Positions 9,552 through 18,667 of a stretch of 64,000 bases of DNA are shown one piece after another. The stretch is from Gilliamella sp. wkB171. GTDB taxonomy: Bacteria; Pseudomonadota; Gammaproteobacteria; Enterobacterales; Orbaceae. Each line of letters begins with the position of its first letter. Within the stretch, counting starts at the first letter, position 1. The stretch spans positions 1-64,000 of the forward strand of contig NZ_LYST01000051.1 of NCBI RefSeq assembly GCF_001693755.1. Direction: 5' to 3'. Made by a program: the position numbers and the translations under genes. A model generated the notes under the pieces. That model saw nothing but the letters and a program-made list of their open reading frames with translations. It did no database searches and was not told the DNA's origin.

Positions 9552-9724
9552 TACACATTTAATTTTCTTAAAACTAATAGATTTTTGCGGCATACCTATC
9601 TACAAGGTTAGTTTTGCTATGCAATAAATTTATGGTTATTCACAAATTTTGATTGTCTGTAGTTGATTTGCCAACTAGATGACGGGATCTTTTTGTCAAA
9701 AAATGATGAGTGAAGGTACAAAAG

Positions 9725-12433
9725 ATGACAAAGCATATATCAAATATAAATAACAAAAATCAAGTCGGTGTGAAAGCAATTAAAGAGGCTCAAAATAGTC
9801 TTGAAACTATTTTATCCAAATATCAAACCAGCCTCTCTGGCTTAACGCAAGAAAATGCGAAAGAACGAATCGAACAATATGGAAAAAATGAAGTCGCACG
9901 AGAAAAAGTTCCCTCTTTTATTGTGCAATTATTGATGGCCTTTAATAATCCTTTTATTTTTGTGTTACTAATTTTAGCCATTGTCAGTTTTGTTACTGAT
10001 TATTGGCTACCTTTACAAAAAGGCGAAGAAACCGACCTAACAAGTATTATTATCATATTAACGATGGTGACACTCAGTGGTTTATTACGATTTTGGCAAG
10101 AGTTTAGATCGAATAAAGCAGCGGAAGCATTAAAATCGATGATTCGCACAACCGCTACCGTGTTAAGGCGTCCACATAAAGATATGAATCCTGAGCATTA
10201 CGAAATTCCGTTAAATGAAATCGTGCCAGGAGATATTGTTTATTTGTCGGCTGGTGACATGATACCAGCTGATATTCGATTAATTGAGTCTCGCGATTTA
10301 TTTGTGAGTCAAGCGGTGTTAACCGGTGAATCAATTCCCGTTGAAAAATATGATACATTAGGCGCCGTTTCACAAAAAAATAGTGATCAGATTAATCAAG
10401 CAGATATCTCTAAAGATAATATTCTTGATGTGAACAATGTTTGCTTTATGGGTACCAATGTGGTGAGTGGTACGGCTAAAGCAATTGTTGTAGCTACTGG
10501 AGCAGATACCCACTTTGGTTCATTGGCTAAATCTATTGTTGGTTCTCGCGCTGAAACCTCATTTGACCGAGGTGTGAATAGTGTAAGTTGGTTACTGATT
10601 CGTTTTATGCTGATTATGGTACCAATTGTCCTTTTAATAAACGGGTTTTCAAAAGGAGATTGGGGCGAAGCTACACTATTTGCATTAGCTGTTGCTGTCG
10701 GGTTAACGCCAGAAATGTTACCAATGATTGTTAGTGCAAATCTAGCTAAAGGTGCGGTTGGCATGGCAAAACGAAAAGTGGTGGTGAAACGTTTAAATGC
10801 TATTCAAAACTTTGGGGCGATGGATATTTTATGTACAGATAAAACAGGTACATTAACACAAGATAAAATCATTTTAGAACATCACTTAGACATTAATGGG
10901 CAAGTTGATCCATCTGTTTTACAACTGGCATGGCTTAATAGTTACTATCAAAGTGGGATGAAAAACTTGATGGATAAAGCAATCATTCGTTTTGCTGAAG
11001 AAAAAACCAGTGTTAAAAAAGTGGGTGTTGGCCTTTATAAAAAAATTGATGAATTACCGTTTGATTTTGTCCGTCGACGTTTATCTGTAGTGGTGCAAAA
11101 TGCTGATGATAGTCATTTAATGATTTGTAAAGGGGCAGTTGAAGAGATGCTGTCTATTTCGAGTTATGTTTATGAAAATGGTGAATATTTACCATTAGAC
11201 GATAATCGCAAACAAGCGCTGATTGAACTTGCTCATAATTATAATAAAGATGGATTTAGAGTATTAGCTGTTGGCGTGAAAAATATTGCCGCAGGTGAAA
11301 CAAAAAATCAATACAATGTGCAAGATGAAAAAGCATTAGCAATTCGTGGCTTTTTGACATTTTTAGATCCACCTAAAGAGAGTGCATATGAAGCTATTTC
11401 TGCATTAAATGAACATGGTGTTGGCGTTAAAGTTCTAACTGGTGACAATGAAATCATCACGATTAAAGTATGCCGAGAAGTTGGCTTAGAACCGGGTATA
11501 CCTTTACTTGGTAACGACATTGAAAAAATGAGTGACGCTGAGTTAAAAGAGCAAATTGAGCAACGCACTATTTTTGCTAAGTTGACTCCATTACAAAAAT
11601 CTCGAATTATTAGATTATTACAAAGTAATGGTCATACTGTCGGATTTTTAGGTGATGGTATTAATGATGCGCCAGCGTTGAGAGATGCAGATGTTGGTAT
11701 TTCAGTGGACACAGCTACTGATATCGCGAAAGAGTCAGCTGATATCATTTTGCTTGAAAAAAGCTTGCTTGTACTAGAAGAAGGTGTAATTTGCGGACGC
11801 GAAACTTTCGGTAATATTATGAAATACCTAAATATGACCGCAAGTTCTAACTTTGGTAACATCTTCTCTGTATTAGTGGCTAGTGCGTTTCTACCATTTT
11901 TACCAATGCTGGCGATTCATTTGCTTATCCAAAACTTATTATATGATATCTCACAACTATCATTACCTTGGGATAAGATGGATGAAGAGTTTTTACAAAA
12001 ACCTCGTAAATGGGATGCGTTAAATATTAGACGCTTTATGATTTGGATTGGGCCAACATCGTCTATTTTTGATATTACCACTTATGCACTTATGTGGTTT
12101 GTGTTTAGTGCTAATAGTATTGAAGCACAGGCTTTATTCCATTCTGGTTGGTTTATAGAAGGGTTGCTTTCTCAAACGCTTGTTGTTCATATGCTTAGAA
12201 CGCAAAAAATTCCTTTTGTACAAAGTACTGCCACTTTCCCTGTGATAGTAATGACATTATTTATTATGGCTATTGGTATTTATATACCTTTTTCACCGCT
12301 AGGGGGGCTAATCGGACTTGAGCCTTTACCGTGGACATATTTTCCTTGGTTAATTGCAACGCTTCTTAGTTATTGTTGTGTGGCTCAACTAATGAAACGC
12401 ATCTATATAAAGCGTTTTGGTCAATGGTTTTAA
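9725..12433 (+). CDS. mgtA: Magnesium-importing P-type ATPase MgtA
   Basis: P3B-type ATPase that brings Mg2+ into the cytoplasm under limitation. About 902 residues from ATG 9725, which has GAAGG 8 bases upstream; a GTG at 9710 would add five residues but overlaps that site. Phosphorylation motif CTDKTGTLTQDK near residue 370, TGES loop near 200, hinge GDGINDAP near 645, and ten predicted membrane helices. Overall nearly collinear with E. coli MgtA (898 residues), including GLTPEMLPMIV and TASSNFGN. Expressed from the long leader described separately. Confidence 0.95.
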   Translation: MTKHISNINNKNQVGVKAIKEAQNSLETILSKYQTSLSGLTQENAKERIEQYGKNEVAREKVPSFIVQLLMAFNNPFIFVLLILAIVSFVTDYWLPLQKGEETDLTSIIIILTMVTLSGLLRFWQEFRSNKAAEALKSMIRTTATVLRRPHKDMNPEHYEIPLNEIVPGDIVYLSAGDMIPADIRLIESRDLFVSQAVLTGESIPVEKYDTLGAVSQKNSDQINQADISKDNILDVNNVCFMGTNVVSGTAKAIVVATGADTHFGSLAKSIVGSRAETSFDRGVNSVSWLLIRFMLIMVPIVLLINGFSKGDWGEATLFALAVAVGLTPEMLPMIVSANLAKGAVGMAKRKVVVKRLNAIQNFGAMDILCTDKTGTLTQDKIILEHHLDINGQVDPSVLQLAWLNSYYQSGMKNLMDKAIIRFAEEKTSVKKVGVGLYKKIDELPFDFVRRRLSVVVQNADDSHLMICKGAVEEMLSISSYVYENGEYLPLDDNRKQALIELAHNYNKDGFRVLAVGVKNIAAGETKNQYNVQDEKALAIRGFLTFLDPPKESAYEAISALNEHGVGVKVLTGDNEIITIKVCREVGLEPGIPLLGNDIEKMSDAELKEQIEQRTIFAKLTPLQKSRIIRLLQSNGHTVGFLGDGINDAPALRDADVGISVDTATDIAKESADIILLEKSLLVLEEGVICGRETFGNIMKYLNMTASSNFGNIFSVLVASAFLPFLPMLAIHLLIQNLLYDISQLSLPWDKMDEEFLQKPRKWDALNIRRFMIWIGPTSSIFDITTYALMWFVFSANSIEAQALFHSGWFIEGLLSQTLVVHMLRTQKIPFVQSTATFPVIVMTLFIMAIGIYIPFSPLGGLIGLEPLPWTYFPWLIATLLSYCCVAQLMKRIYIKRFGQWF

Positions 12434-12611
12434 TATATTATGTCAATATAAGTGATGTAAGTGTTACATCACTTATAAAATCAATTCAATTAAGTCATGT
12501 AAAGGCTAAATACTTGTCGTTTGCAACTATAAACACAAAAGTTGATTTTTTAAATAAAACCACTATATTATAAAAAATAGGTTATATAACAATAATAAGA
12601 AGGAAATATAA

Positions 12612-12698
12612 ATGAAGACACCACATAAAAATTCAATTATGCTAATTAAAAGCCGTAAACAGAAAAAAACACAAGAACAATTGGTGAAAAGTAGCTAG
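12612..12698 (+). CDS. Small basic 28-residue protein (candidate)
   Basis: ATG at 12612 with AAGGAAAT (12600-12606) upstream, 28 codons to TAG at 12696-12698, then a perfect terminator 24 bases later. The peptide is strongly basic (SRKQKKTQEQ core) with no membrane helix. It lies 178 bases after mgtA and could be a downstream small regulator of the same unit, as MgtR is in Salmonella, but MgtR is hydrophobic, so they are not the same. Function unknown. Confidence 0.45.
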   Translation: MKTPHKNSIMLIKSRKQKKTQEQLVKSS

Positions 12699-12721
12699 TT
12701 ATATCGTAGATAGTATTGTAA

Positions 12722-12749
12722 TAAACCCCAGAATCTGGGGTTTATTTTT
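12722..12749 (+). terminator. Rho-independent terminator
   Basis: Ten-bp perfect stem TAAACCCCAG / CTGGGGTTTA with AAT loop (12722-12744), followed by TTTTT. Ends the mgtA/small-ORF transcript. Confidence 0.9.
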
Positions 12750-12791
12750 CAAGTTCAACAATCGATTATTCGAATAATACATGACAATTTG

Positions 12792-13007
12792 CTACTCAGA
12801 CGCCTTTTTTAGTATTTCATAAAGTTCATCTTTTAATTTTAATTTTTGTTTTTTCAATGTTTCTAACATTTCAGATGTATCGACAGCGATGCCTGATTCA
12901 ATGTTTTTAATTTTTTGATCTAATTCATTATGCTCATCAAATAATTTTTGAAAGTGTAAATCAGTGCTTTTTAATTTTGAGATTAATTCTCGATATTCAG
13001 GGAACAT
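12792..13007 (-). CDS. ydcH: YdcH-family (DUF465) small coiled-coil protein
   Basis: 71-residue, highly charged helical protein starting MFPEYRELISKLK with the FDEHNELDQKI segment typical of DUF465/YdcH. Two antiparallel helices expected. Function of the family is not established. It is transcribed divergently from yjgR, with an AAGGAG ribosome site just upstream of its ATG. Confidence 0.8.
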   Translation of the reverse strand: MFPEYRELISKLKSTDLHFQKLFDEHNELDQKIKNIESGIAVDTSEMLETLKKQKLKLKDELYEILKKASE

Positions 13008-13109
13008 AGTAACTCCTTATTTCTACTTGATATAATAATAGCAGTTAATGCTGTTTCAGCTTACAATATTCTTAGTTGTTTTAATAGCAATTTTTATGAG
13101 GATTAATCC

Positions 13110-14630
13110 ATGAGTGAATCGATTGTTATTGCAAAAAGTGATAGTAAAGATTTGTCTATTCTTGCTTCAATGGCAAATCGACATGGTTTGATAACAGGCG
13201 CGACTGGAACAGGTAAAACGGTCACATTACAAAAAATGGCTGAGAGCTTTTCACAAATTGGTGTGCCGGTTTTTTTAGCCGATGTTAAAGGTGATTTAAC
13301 AGGTATTGGCGAAAAAGGGGTTTTAACGCCTAAATTGCAAGCGCGCTTAGATAATATTCACGTTTCAAATTGGACCCCCGATTTTTGCCCTATAGAATTA
13401 TGGGATGTTTTTGCTCAGAAGGGGATACCTGTTCGCAGTACTGTTTCTGATATCGGACCGATTCTGCTAGCAAGATTATTAAATCTTAATGAAACCCAAG
13501 CGGGCGTTTTACAGCTTATTTTTAAAATTGCTGATGATAACGGTTTACTTTTAATTGATTTTAAAGATCTACGTTCACTGATTCAGTTTATTGGCGATAA
13601 TGCGAAAAAATTTACAACTCAATATGGTAATATTTCTGCATCCTCAATTGGTGCTATTCAGCGTAGTTTATTGACACTTGAGCAACAAGGTGCAGAATTT
13701 TTCTTAGGTGAACCTATGCTTGAGATTGCAGATCTAATGCAAATCAATGATCAAGGTCGTGGCGTTGTTAATATTTTGTCTGCAGAAAAATTATATAATT
13801 CGCCAAAACTCTATTCGGTGTTTTTATTATGGCTGCTATCAGAACTTTTTGAGCATCTGCCCGAAGTTGGCGATCTTGAAAAGCCTAAACTTATCTTCTT
13901 TTTTGATGAAGCGCATCTACTATTTAATGATACTTCACCGGCATTACTAGAAAAAATAGAGCAAGTGGTGCGCTTGATTCGTTCTAAAGGCGTTGGCGTT
14001 TATTTTGCGACACAAAATCCTACCGATATTCCCGATACAGTACTTAGTCAATTAGGTAATCGAGTGCAACATGCATTACGTGCATTTACCCCTAAAGATC
14101 AAAAAGCTGTTAAGACTGCCGCACAAACAATGCGAGCTAATCCAAGTTTTGACACAGAAAAAGCAATTATGGAACTAGGAGTAGGGGAAGCATTGATCTC
14201 GTTTCTCGATGAGAAAGGCCGTCCTAATATGGTGGAACGTGCATTTGTTATTGCACCTTGTTCACAAATGGGTCCTATGCCAGAAGATAAACAAGTCGCC
14301 ATCATCCATGAATCACCATTCTATAAAAAATATTCGCAAACATTCGATCGAGAGTCTGCTTATGAAAAAATTCAGGCTGGTTTCAGCTTTAATAATTCAA
14401 CTACCAGCCAATCAGAATCTAAACAACAAGGTGATCAAGCTGGAGAAAACCAACAAAACCATGGTGGCATAATGGATTTGCTTAGTTCTTTAATTTTTGG
14501 TAGCAAAGGGCCAAGAGGTGGGCAACACGATGGATTAGCGCAGCAAGTCGTTAAAAGTGCAACCAGACAAGTTGTTAATCAAATTGGCAAACAAATTACC
14601 CGTGGGATTTTGGGTGGATTTAAAAAATAA
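13110..14630 (+). CDS. yjgR: HerA-like ATPase of the YjgR/DUF853 family
   Basis: 506-residue P-loop ATPase. Walker A GATGTGKT at residues 30-37 and Walker B with an extended hydrophobic run ending [10 protein letters not shown] near 265, then an arginine-containing motif [15 protein letters not shown]. The family is related to HerA/FtsK DNA-pumping ATPases (E. coli YjgR is about 500 residues); its job in the cell is unknown. The C-terminal 80 residues are low-complexity, rich in Q, S and G. GAGG ribosome site before ATG 13110. Confidence 0.85.
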   Translation: MSESIVIAKSDSKDLSILASMANRHGLITGATGTGKTVTLQKMAESFSQIGVPVFLADVKGDLTGIGEKGVLTPKLQARLDNIHVSNWTPDFCPIELWDVFAQKGIPVRSTVSDIGPILLARLLNLNETQAGVLQLIFKIADDNGLLLIDFKDLRSLIQFIGDNAKKFTTQYGNISASSIGAIQRSLLTLEQQGAEFFLGEPMLEIADLMQINDQGRGVVNILSAEKLYNSPKLYSVFLLWLLSELFEHLPEVGDLEKPKLIFFFDEAHLLFNDTSPALLEKIEQVVRLIRSKGVGVYFATQNPTDIPDTVLSQLGNRVQHALRAFTPKDQKAVKTAAQTMRANPSFDTEKAIMELGVGEALISFLDEKGRPNMVERAFVIAPCSQMGPMPEDKQVAIIHESPFYKKYSQTFDRESAYEKIQAGFSFNNSTTSQSESKQQGDQAGENQQNHGGIMDLLSSLIFGSKGPRGGQHDGLAQQVVKSATRQVVNQIGKQITRGILGGFKK

Positions 14631-14685
14631 CTAAACTAAAAACGATGATTGGATACAATTAGAAAGCAAAATTAGGAGTATTTGC

Positions 14686-15774
14686 ATGTTAAAGCTGTTT
14701 ATTGAGTGGTATAAAAGGCGATTTAGTGATCCTCATGTTGTTTCATTAATGGCTGTGATCATTTTTCTTTTTTTTATCATCTATTTTTTCAATAAAATAT
14801 TATTACCAATTTTAATTGCTATCGTGCTTTCTTATTTACTTAATACACCTGTCAATTATCTGAATAAAAGAAAGGTCCCAAGAACATTAGCGGTTATCAT
14901 TGTCCTACTTGTTTTTATTTTGATCGTTTTAGCTGGATTTATGATCTTAGTTCCTTTAGTTTGGCAACAAGGTGTGAGTCTTATTACCAATATTCCAAAT
15001 ATGTTGAATTTTACTAATAACTTTCTCACTTCATTGCCACAACATTATCCTGAATTGATCGATGTCGGACTATTTGATTCAATTATTCAAGGTATTACTA
15101 ATAAGTTTGTACAAACAGGTAATTCATTATTGCAGTTTTCAATAGTGTCGTTATTCGGGTTGGTATCGGTAGTTATTAATGCAGTATTGGTACCTATTAT
15201 GATGTTTTTTCTATTAAAAGATAAAACTAAAATATGGGGATACTGTTCTAAAATTTTACCAAGAAATCGTAGCATTTTAAATCAAGTTGCTGCTGAAATG
15301 GATTTGCAAATATCTAACTATATTGTAGGTAATGTGTTACATATTATTATTTTAGCGGTGTGTGTTTATATTCCTTTTTGGTACTTTGGTTTAGATTATG
15401 GTTTATTGCTAGCGGTAATTGTTGGTCTTTCAGTTTTAGTACCTTATATAGGTATTATTATTTCAAGTATTCCAGTTGTTTTAATTGCTCTTTTCCAATG
15501 GGGCATTAGTGCTGAATTTGGGTATTTGATTTTCTTTTATGTTTTAATTCAAGCATTAGATGGTAATTTGCTTGTGCCATGTCTATTTTCTGAAAAACTT
15601 AATCTTCATCCTTTAGTCATTATTGTAGCTGTAATAGTATTTGGTGGATTATGGGGATTTTGGGGAATATTTTTTGCTATACCTTTAGCGACGTTAGTCA
15701 AAGCTATTATTAATGCCTGGCCAAAAACAGAAGAATTAAATACGAATGAAGTAAAACAAGAGAAAGCAGATTAA
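14686..15774 (+). CDS. perM: AI-2E/PerM-family membrane permease
   Basis: 362-residue polytopic membrane protein of the AI-2E transporter superfamily (PF01594), closest in layout to E. coli PerM (YfgO). Seven or eight hydrophobic helices, including the signature block LLLAVIVGLSVLVPYIG near residue 245. Substrate unproven for PerM. It follows yjgR by 55 bases and has AGGAG before ATG; its stop codon lies inside the terminator stem shared with bcp. Confidence 0.82.
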   Translation: MLKLFIEWYKRRFSDPHVVSLMAVIIFLFFIIYFFNKILLPILIAIVLSYLLNTPVNYLNKRKVPRTLAVIIVLLVFILIVLAGFMILVPLVWQQGVSLITNIPNMLNFTNNFLTSLPQHYPELIDVGLFDSIIQGITNKFVQTGNSLLQFSIVSLFGLVSVVINAVLVPIMMFFLLKDKTKIWGYCSKILPRNRSILNQVAAEMDLQISNYIVGNVLHIIILAVCVYIPFWYFGLDYGLLLAVIVGLSVLVPYIGIIISSIPVVLIALFQWGISAEFGYLIFFYVLIQALDGNLLVPCLFSEKLNLHPLVIIVAVIVFGGLWGFWGIFFAIPLATLVKAIINAWPKTEELNTNEVKQEKAD

Positions 15775-15790
15775 TGATTTAATCTGCTTT
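15763..15790. terminator. Bidirectional terminator between perM and bcp
   Basis: Perfect 12-bp stem AAAGCAGATTAA / TTAATCTGCTTT with TGAT loop. T-run on the + side and A-run before it allow it to serve both converging genes. Confidence 0.85.
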
Positions 15791-15795
15791 TTAAA

Positions 15796-16272
15796 TTATT
15801 GAGCGTGGTTTTTAAGGTAATCTAAAACCACTTCGTGATGGTTGCTAGTTTTGAAATCATTAAAGACTTTTTCAATCTTGCCATCTTTACTAATTAAAAA
15901 ACTAATACGGTGTATACCATCGTATTTTTTACCCATAAACTCTTTTTCACCCCACGTACCAAAAGCTTGGCAAACTTCATGATTTTCATCAGAAAGCAAC
16001 GTAAAGTTTAATAATTCTTTTTCAGCAAATCGTGATAATTTTTCTGGCTTATCCGTACTAATTCCAATTATCACCACATTGTATTTTTTAAACTCATCTA
16101 TAGCATCACGTAAATTACATGCTTGTACTGTACAACCGGGTGTCATCGCCTTTGGATAAAAATAAATCAAAATACGTTGACCTTTAAAATCTTTCGAACT
16201 TATTAATTCTCCATCTTGATCTGGTAGCGAAAACTGAGGTGCTTTTTCACCTTCTTTTAGTGGATTAACCAT
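15796..16272 (-). CDS. bcp: Thioredoxin-dependent thiol peroxidase Bcp
   Basis: Atypical 2-Cys peroxiredoxin reducing hydrogen peroxide and organic peroxides. 158 residues. The motif TPGCTVQACNL gives peroxidatic C47 and resolving C52, matching C45/C50 of E. coli Bcp. Convergent with perM; 48 bases downstream of hemL, with which it may be co-transcribed. ATG 16272. Confidence 0.94.
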   Translation of the reverse strand: MVNPLKEGEKAPQFSLPDQDGELISSKDFKGQRILIYFYPKAMTPGCTVQACNLRDAIDEFKKYNVVIIGISTDKPEKLSRFAEKELLNFTLLSDENHEVCQAFGTWGEKEFMGKKYDGIHRISFLISKDGKIEKVFNDFKTSNHHEVVLDYLKNHAQ

Positions 16273-16320
16273 ATGTTTGTTACCTATGTTAATAGTTTAA
16301 TATTTTCATTGATAGTAGTA

Positions 16321-17640
16321 TTAATACTCTTTGTTTTTTTGTTTGCTAATGCTGCTAAAAAAACGCGTTGCTGCATCGATGGTTTTATTGATTTCTGTAT
16401 TAGAATGCTTAAGTGACATAAATCCAGCTTCGAAGGCCGAAGGAGCGAAATAGATGCCTTCTTCGAGCATATAATGATAGAATTTTTTGAATAATTCAAT
16501 ATCACAATTCATTACATCTTGATAAGTGGTTACTTCATCAGCAGTTGTAAAAAATAATCCAAACATTGCGCCAACATGATTGACGACTAAAGGAATATCG
16601 TATTGTTTTGCAGCCGACAATAAGCCATTTGCTAGCGTCGTTGTTTTTTCATCAAGATCATCATAAATACCGACATCGGTTAACTTGGTTAAGGTAGCAA
16701 ATCCTGCTGCCATGGCTACTGGATTACCAGACAGTGTTCCTGCTTGGTAAATTGGTCCTGTCGGTGCAAGTTGATTCATTATTTCTGCACGACCACCAAA
16801 GGCACCAACCGGCATTCCTCCGCCAATAATTTTGCCTAAGCAAGTTAGATCTGGCGTTACACCGTAATAATCTTGCGCACCACCAAGTGCAACTCTAAAA
16901 CCAGTCATGACTTCATCAATAATTAATAAACTATTGTATTGATTACAAAGATCTCGAAGGCCTTGTAAAAATGCTTTGTTGGCGGGTATACAGTTCATAT
17001 TTCCTGCAACCGGTTCAACAATTATGGCGGCAATTTCATTAGGGTACTGTTCAAATTGTTTTTTTACTGATTCAAGACAATTATAATCACATACAAGTGT
17101 ATGCTTAACAAAATCATTTGGAACACCAGGGGAAGTCGGATGACCAAATGTAAGCGCTCCAGAACCTGCTTTTACAAGCAAATAATCGGCATGTCCATGG
17201 TAGCACCCTTCAAATTTGATAATTTTATCTCGACCGGTAAAACCTCGAGCAAGACGAATAGCGCTCATTGTGGCTTCAGTTCCAGAATTCACCATTCGTA
17301 GCATTTCTATCGAAGGTATCAGTTCGGTGACAAGCGTCGCTAATTTAGTTTCAATCTCGGTTGGCGCACCAAAACTTAATCCGTTGTGTACCGAATGGAT
17401 AACGGCATTAGCAACATCTGGATCGTTATGACCCAAAATCATTGGCCCCCATGAACCAACATAATCGATATAGGCCTTGTCATCGACATCATAAATATAA
17501 GCGCCATTGGCTCGCTCTATAAATAGCGGTGTACCTCCAACGCCATTAAATGCTCGAACCGGTGAGTTAACCCCACCTGGCATAACCGACATGGCTTGCT
17601 TGTAACATTTTTCAGATTTGAATTTATTTATCATAATCAT
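16321..17640 (-). CDS. hemL: Glutamate-1-semialdehyde 2,1-aminomutase
   Basis: PLP enzyme making 5-aminolevulinate for haem in the C5 pathway. 439 residues; the PLP lysine is K270 in [17 protein letters not shown] (numbered from the first ATG), and the IDEVMTGFR aspartate binds the cofactor. A second ATG at 17634 (MINKFKS) is an equally likely start, giving 437 residues; no clear ribosome site decides. Divergent from erpA, as in Enterobacteriaceae where the two are near neighbours. Confidence 0.95.
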   Translation of the reverse strand: MIMINKFKSEKCYKQAMSVMPGGVNSPVRAFNGVGGTPLFIERANGAYIYDVDDKAYIDYVGSWGPMILGHNDPDVANAVIHSVHNGLSFGAPTEIETKLATLVTELIPSIEMLRMVNSGTEATMSAIRLARGFTGRDKIIKFEGCYHGHADYLLVKAGSGALTFGHPTSPGVPNDFVKHTLVCDYNCLESVKKQFEQYPNEIAAIIVEPVAGNMNCIPANKAFLQGLRDLCNQYNSLLIIDEVMTGFRVALGGAQDYYGVTPDLTCLGKIIGGGMPVGAFGGRAEIMNQLAPTGPIYQAGTLSGNPVAMAAGFATLTKLTDVGIYDDLDEKTTTLANGLLSAAKQYDIPLVVNHVGAMFGLFFTTADEVTTYQDVMNCDIELFKKFYHYMLEEGIYFAPSAFEAGFMSLKHSNTEINKTIDAATRFFSSISKQKNKEY

Positions 17641-17735
17641 GTTTTTTTGATAAAAATTTGTTGCAGTATTTATTCATAAAATTAACTTAAATTCAAGATG
17701 ATTAGTATAAATTTATCTAATAGCAGTTTCCATTT

Positions 17736-17764
17736 TGTATTTTGTGGTAGCAAAGGTATATAAT
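17736..17764 (+). promoter_or_regulatory. Probable erpA promoter
   Basis: TATAAT at 17759-17764 is a perfect -10 element; TTGTAT at 17735-17740 is a moderate -35 with an 18-base spacer. The start would fall about 20 bases before the erpA ribosome site AGGAG. Confidence 0.5.
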
Positions 17765-17790
17765 AACAACAATTAAATTAGGAGAAAAAA

Positions 17791-18129
17791 ATGAGCGATG
17801 CTTTACCGATTAACTTTACAGATGCTGCAGCAAATAAAGTCAAATCATTAGTAACAGAAGAAGAAAACCCGAATCTTAAATTAAGAGTATATATTACAGG
17901 TGGTGGTTGTAGTGGCTTTCAATATGGTTTTACCTTTGATGAAAAAGTCAACGAAGATGATCTAGCCATCGAAAAAAATGGTGTTTCACTGGTGATTGAT
18001 CCTATGAGCCTGCAATATCTTGTTGGTGGTACTATTGATTATGTTGAAGGCTTACAAGGCTCACGCTTTGTTGTTGATAACCCGAACGCAACAACTACAT
18101 GTGGCTGTGGTTCATCGTTTAGTGTTTAA
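17791..18129 (+). CDS. erpA: Iron-sulphur cluster insertion protein ErpA
   Basis: A-type carrier delivering Fe-S clusters to apoproteins (for example IspG/IspH). 112 residues with the three conserved cysteines C40, C104 and C106 ([11 protein letters not shown] and TCGCGSSF). The [19 protein letters not shown] block is characteristic of ErpA rather than IscA. AGGAG lies 7 bases before the ATG. Monocistronic. Confidence 0.95.
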   Translation: MSDALPINFTDAAANKVKSLVTEEENPNLKLRVYITGGGCSGFQYGFTFDEKVNEDDLAIEKNGVSLVIDPMSLQYLVGGTIDYVEGLQGSRFVVDNPNATTTCGCGSSFSV

Positions 18130-18279
18130 ATTTTAATTATTCTTTATCCATTTTATTTTGTCAGGTTGAATTAAATAATTTTTAATGAGTAAAATTGTTG
18201 ATTTTTGATGTAGAAGATTAAATATTCTTTAAAAAAGTGACAAACATTGAGCAGTTGATCAATTATTTTGATTTTTTTG

Positions 18280-18307
18280 TTGACGTTAAAATTAAGATGG
18301 GTAAAAT
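18280..18307 (+). promoter_or_regulatory. Promoter of the tRNA-Leu/tRNA-Gly unit
   Basis: TTGACG (18280-18285), 16-base spacer, TAAAAT (18302-18307), about 45 bases before the mature tRNA-Leu end. Placement and quality fit a tRNA operon promoter. Confidence 0.6.
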
Positions 18308-18351
18308 GCACAGCATTCAAAACGCACTTACATTTAAGTAATTAGTTTTGA

Positions 18352-18439
18352 GCCCGGGTGGTGAAATCGGTAGACACAAGGGATTTAAAATCCCTCGGCC
18401 TTTTTGGCCGTGCGAGTTCAAGTCTCGCCCCGGGCACCA
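18352..18439 (+). tRNA. tRNA-Leu (anticodon UAA)
   Basis: Class II tRNA with an acceptor stem GCCCGGG/CCCGGGC, D-arm with GGT-GAAATCGGTAGA, anticodon loop TTTAAAA giving UAA, a long variable arm (TCGGCCTTTTTGGCCGT) and T-arm GAGTTCAAGTCTC. CCA is encoded (18437-18439). Confidence 0.97.
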
Positions 18440-18456
18440 TTTAAAGCACATCTTAT

Positions 18457-18532
18457 GCGGGAATAGCTCAGTTGGTAGAGCGCAACCTTGCCAAGGTTGA
18501 GGTCGCGAGTTCGAACCTCGTTTCCCGCTCCA
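18457..18532 (+). tRNA. tRNA-Gly (anticodon GCC)
   Basis: Acceptor stem GCGGGAA/TTCCCGC, anticodon loop TTGCCAA giving GCC, T-loop GTTCGAACC, encoded CCA at 18530-18532. It lies 17 bases after tRNA-Leu and is probably processed from one precursor. Its last 14 bases and the next five are nearly repeated at 23637-23655, marking it as an integration target. Confidence 0.97.
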
Positions 18533-18537
18533 AATTT
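18519..18537 (+). repeat. attL-like copy (tRNA-Gly 3' end)
   Basis: CGTTTCCCGCTCCAAATTT at the 3' end of tRNA-Gly matches 23637-23655 at 18 of 19 positions, the single difference being C to T at the 13th base. Direct repeats of a tRNA 3' end are the classic scar of tyrosine-recombinase integration. Confidence 0.7.
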
Positions 18538-18667
18538 TAGTTTTGCAAATTTCAATAAAATGCAACATATCTAAAATAGAACTGTAAATTACATTTATTA
18601 TAATAACCAGAACAATCATGATGCGATATTACTTAATATATCTGTTTATTAAAATATAGATATATTA

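Larger units (their letters stand above)
9204..9724 (+). promoter_or_regulatory. Long mgtA 5' leader with upstream ORFs and hairpins
   Basis: About 520 bases of transcribed, largely non-coding DNA. It contains three small ORFs with ribosome sites (9248, 9304, 9438), a hairpin CCCCA/TGGGG at 9333-9347 inside the second ORF, and a perfect 7-bp hairpin ACACATA-TGC-TATGTGT at 9489-9505 followed by a T-rich run inside the third ORF. Enteric mgtA leaders sense Mg2+ and proline through a short leader peptide and Rho; this leader shows no sequence match I recognise to them, nor to the M-box. Regulatory role inferred from length, position and small ORFs. Confidence 0.55.

Noticed and set aside
12373-12573. 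66-codon ORF overlapping the end of mgtA
   Set aside because: Starts inside mgtA in another frame, no ribosome site, AT-driven composition.
18317-18619. 100-codon reverse ORF across the tRNA genes
   Set aside because: Runs through two tRNAs; a spurious frame.
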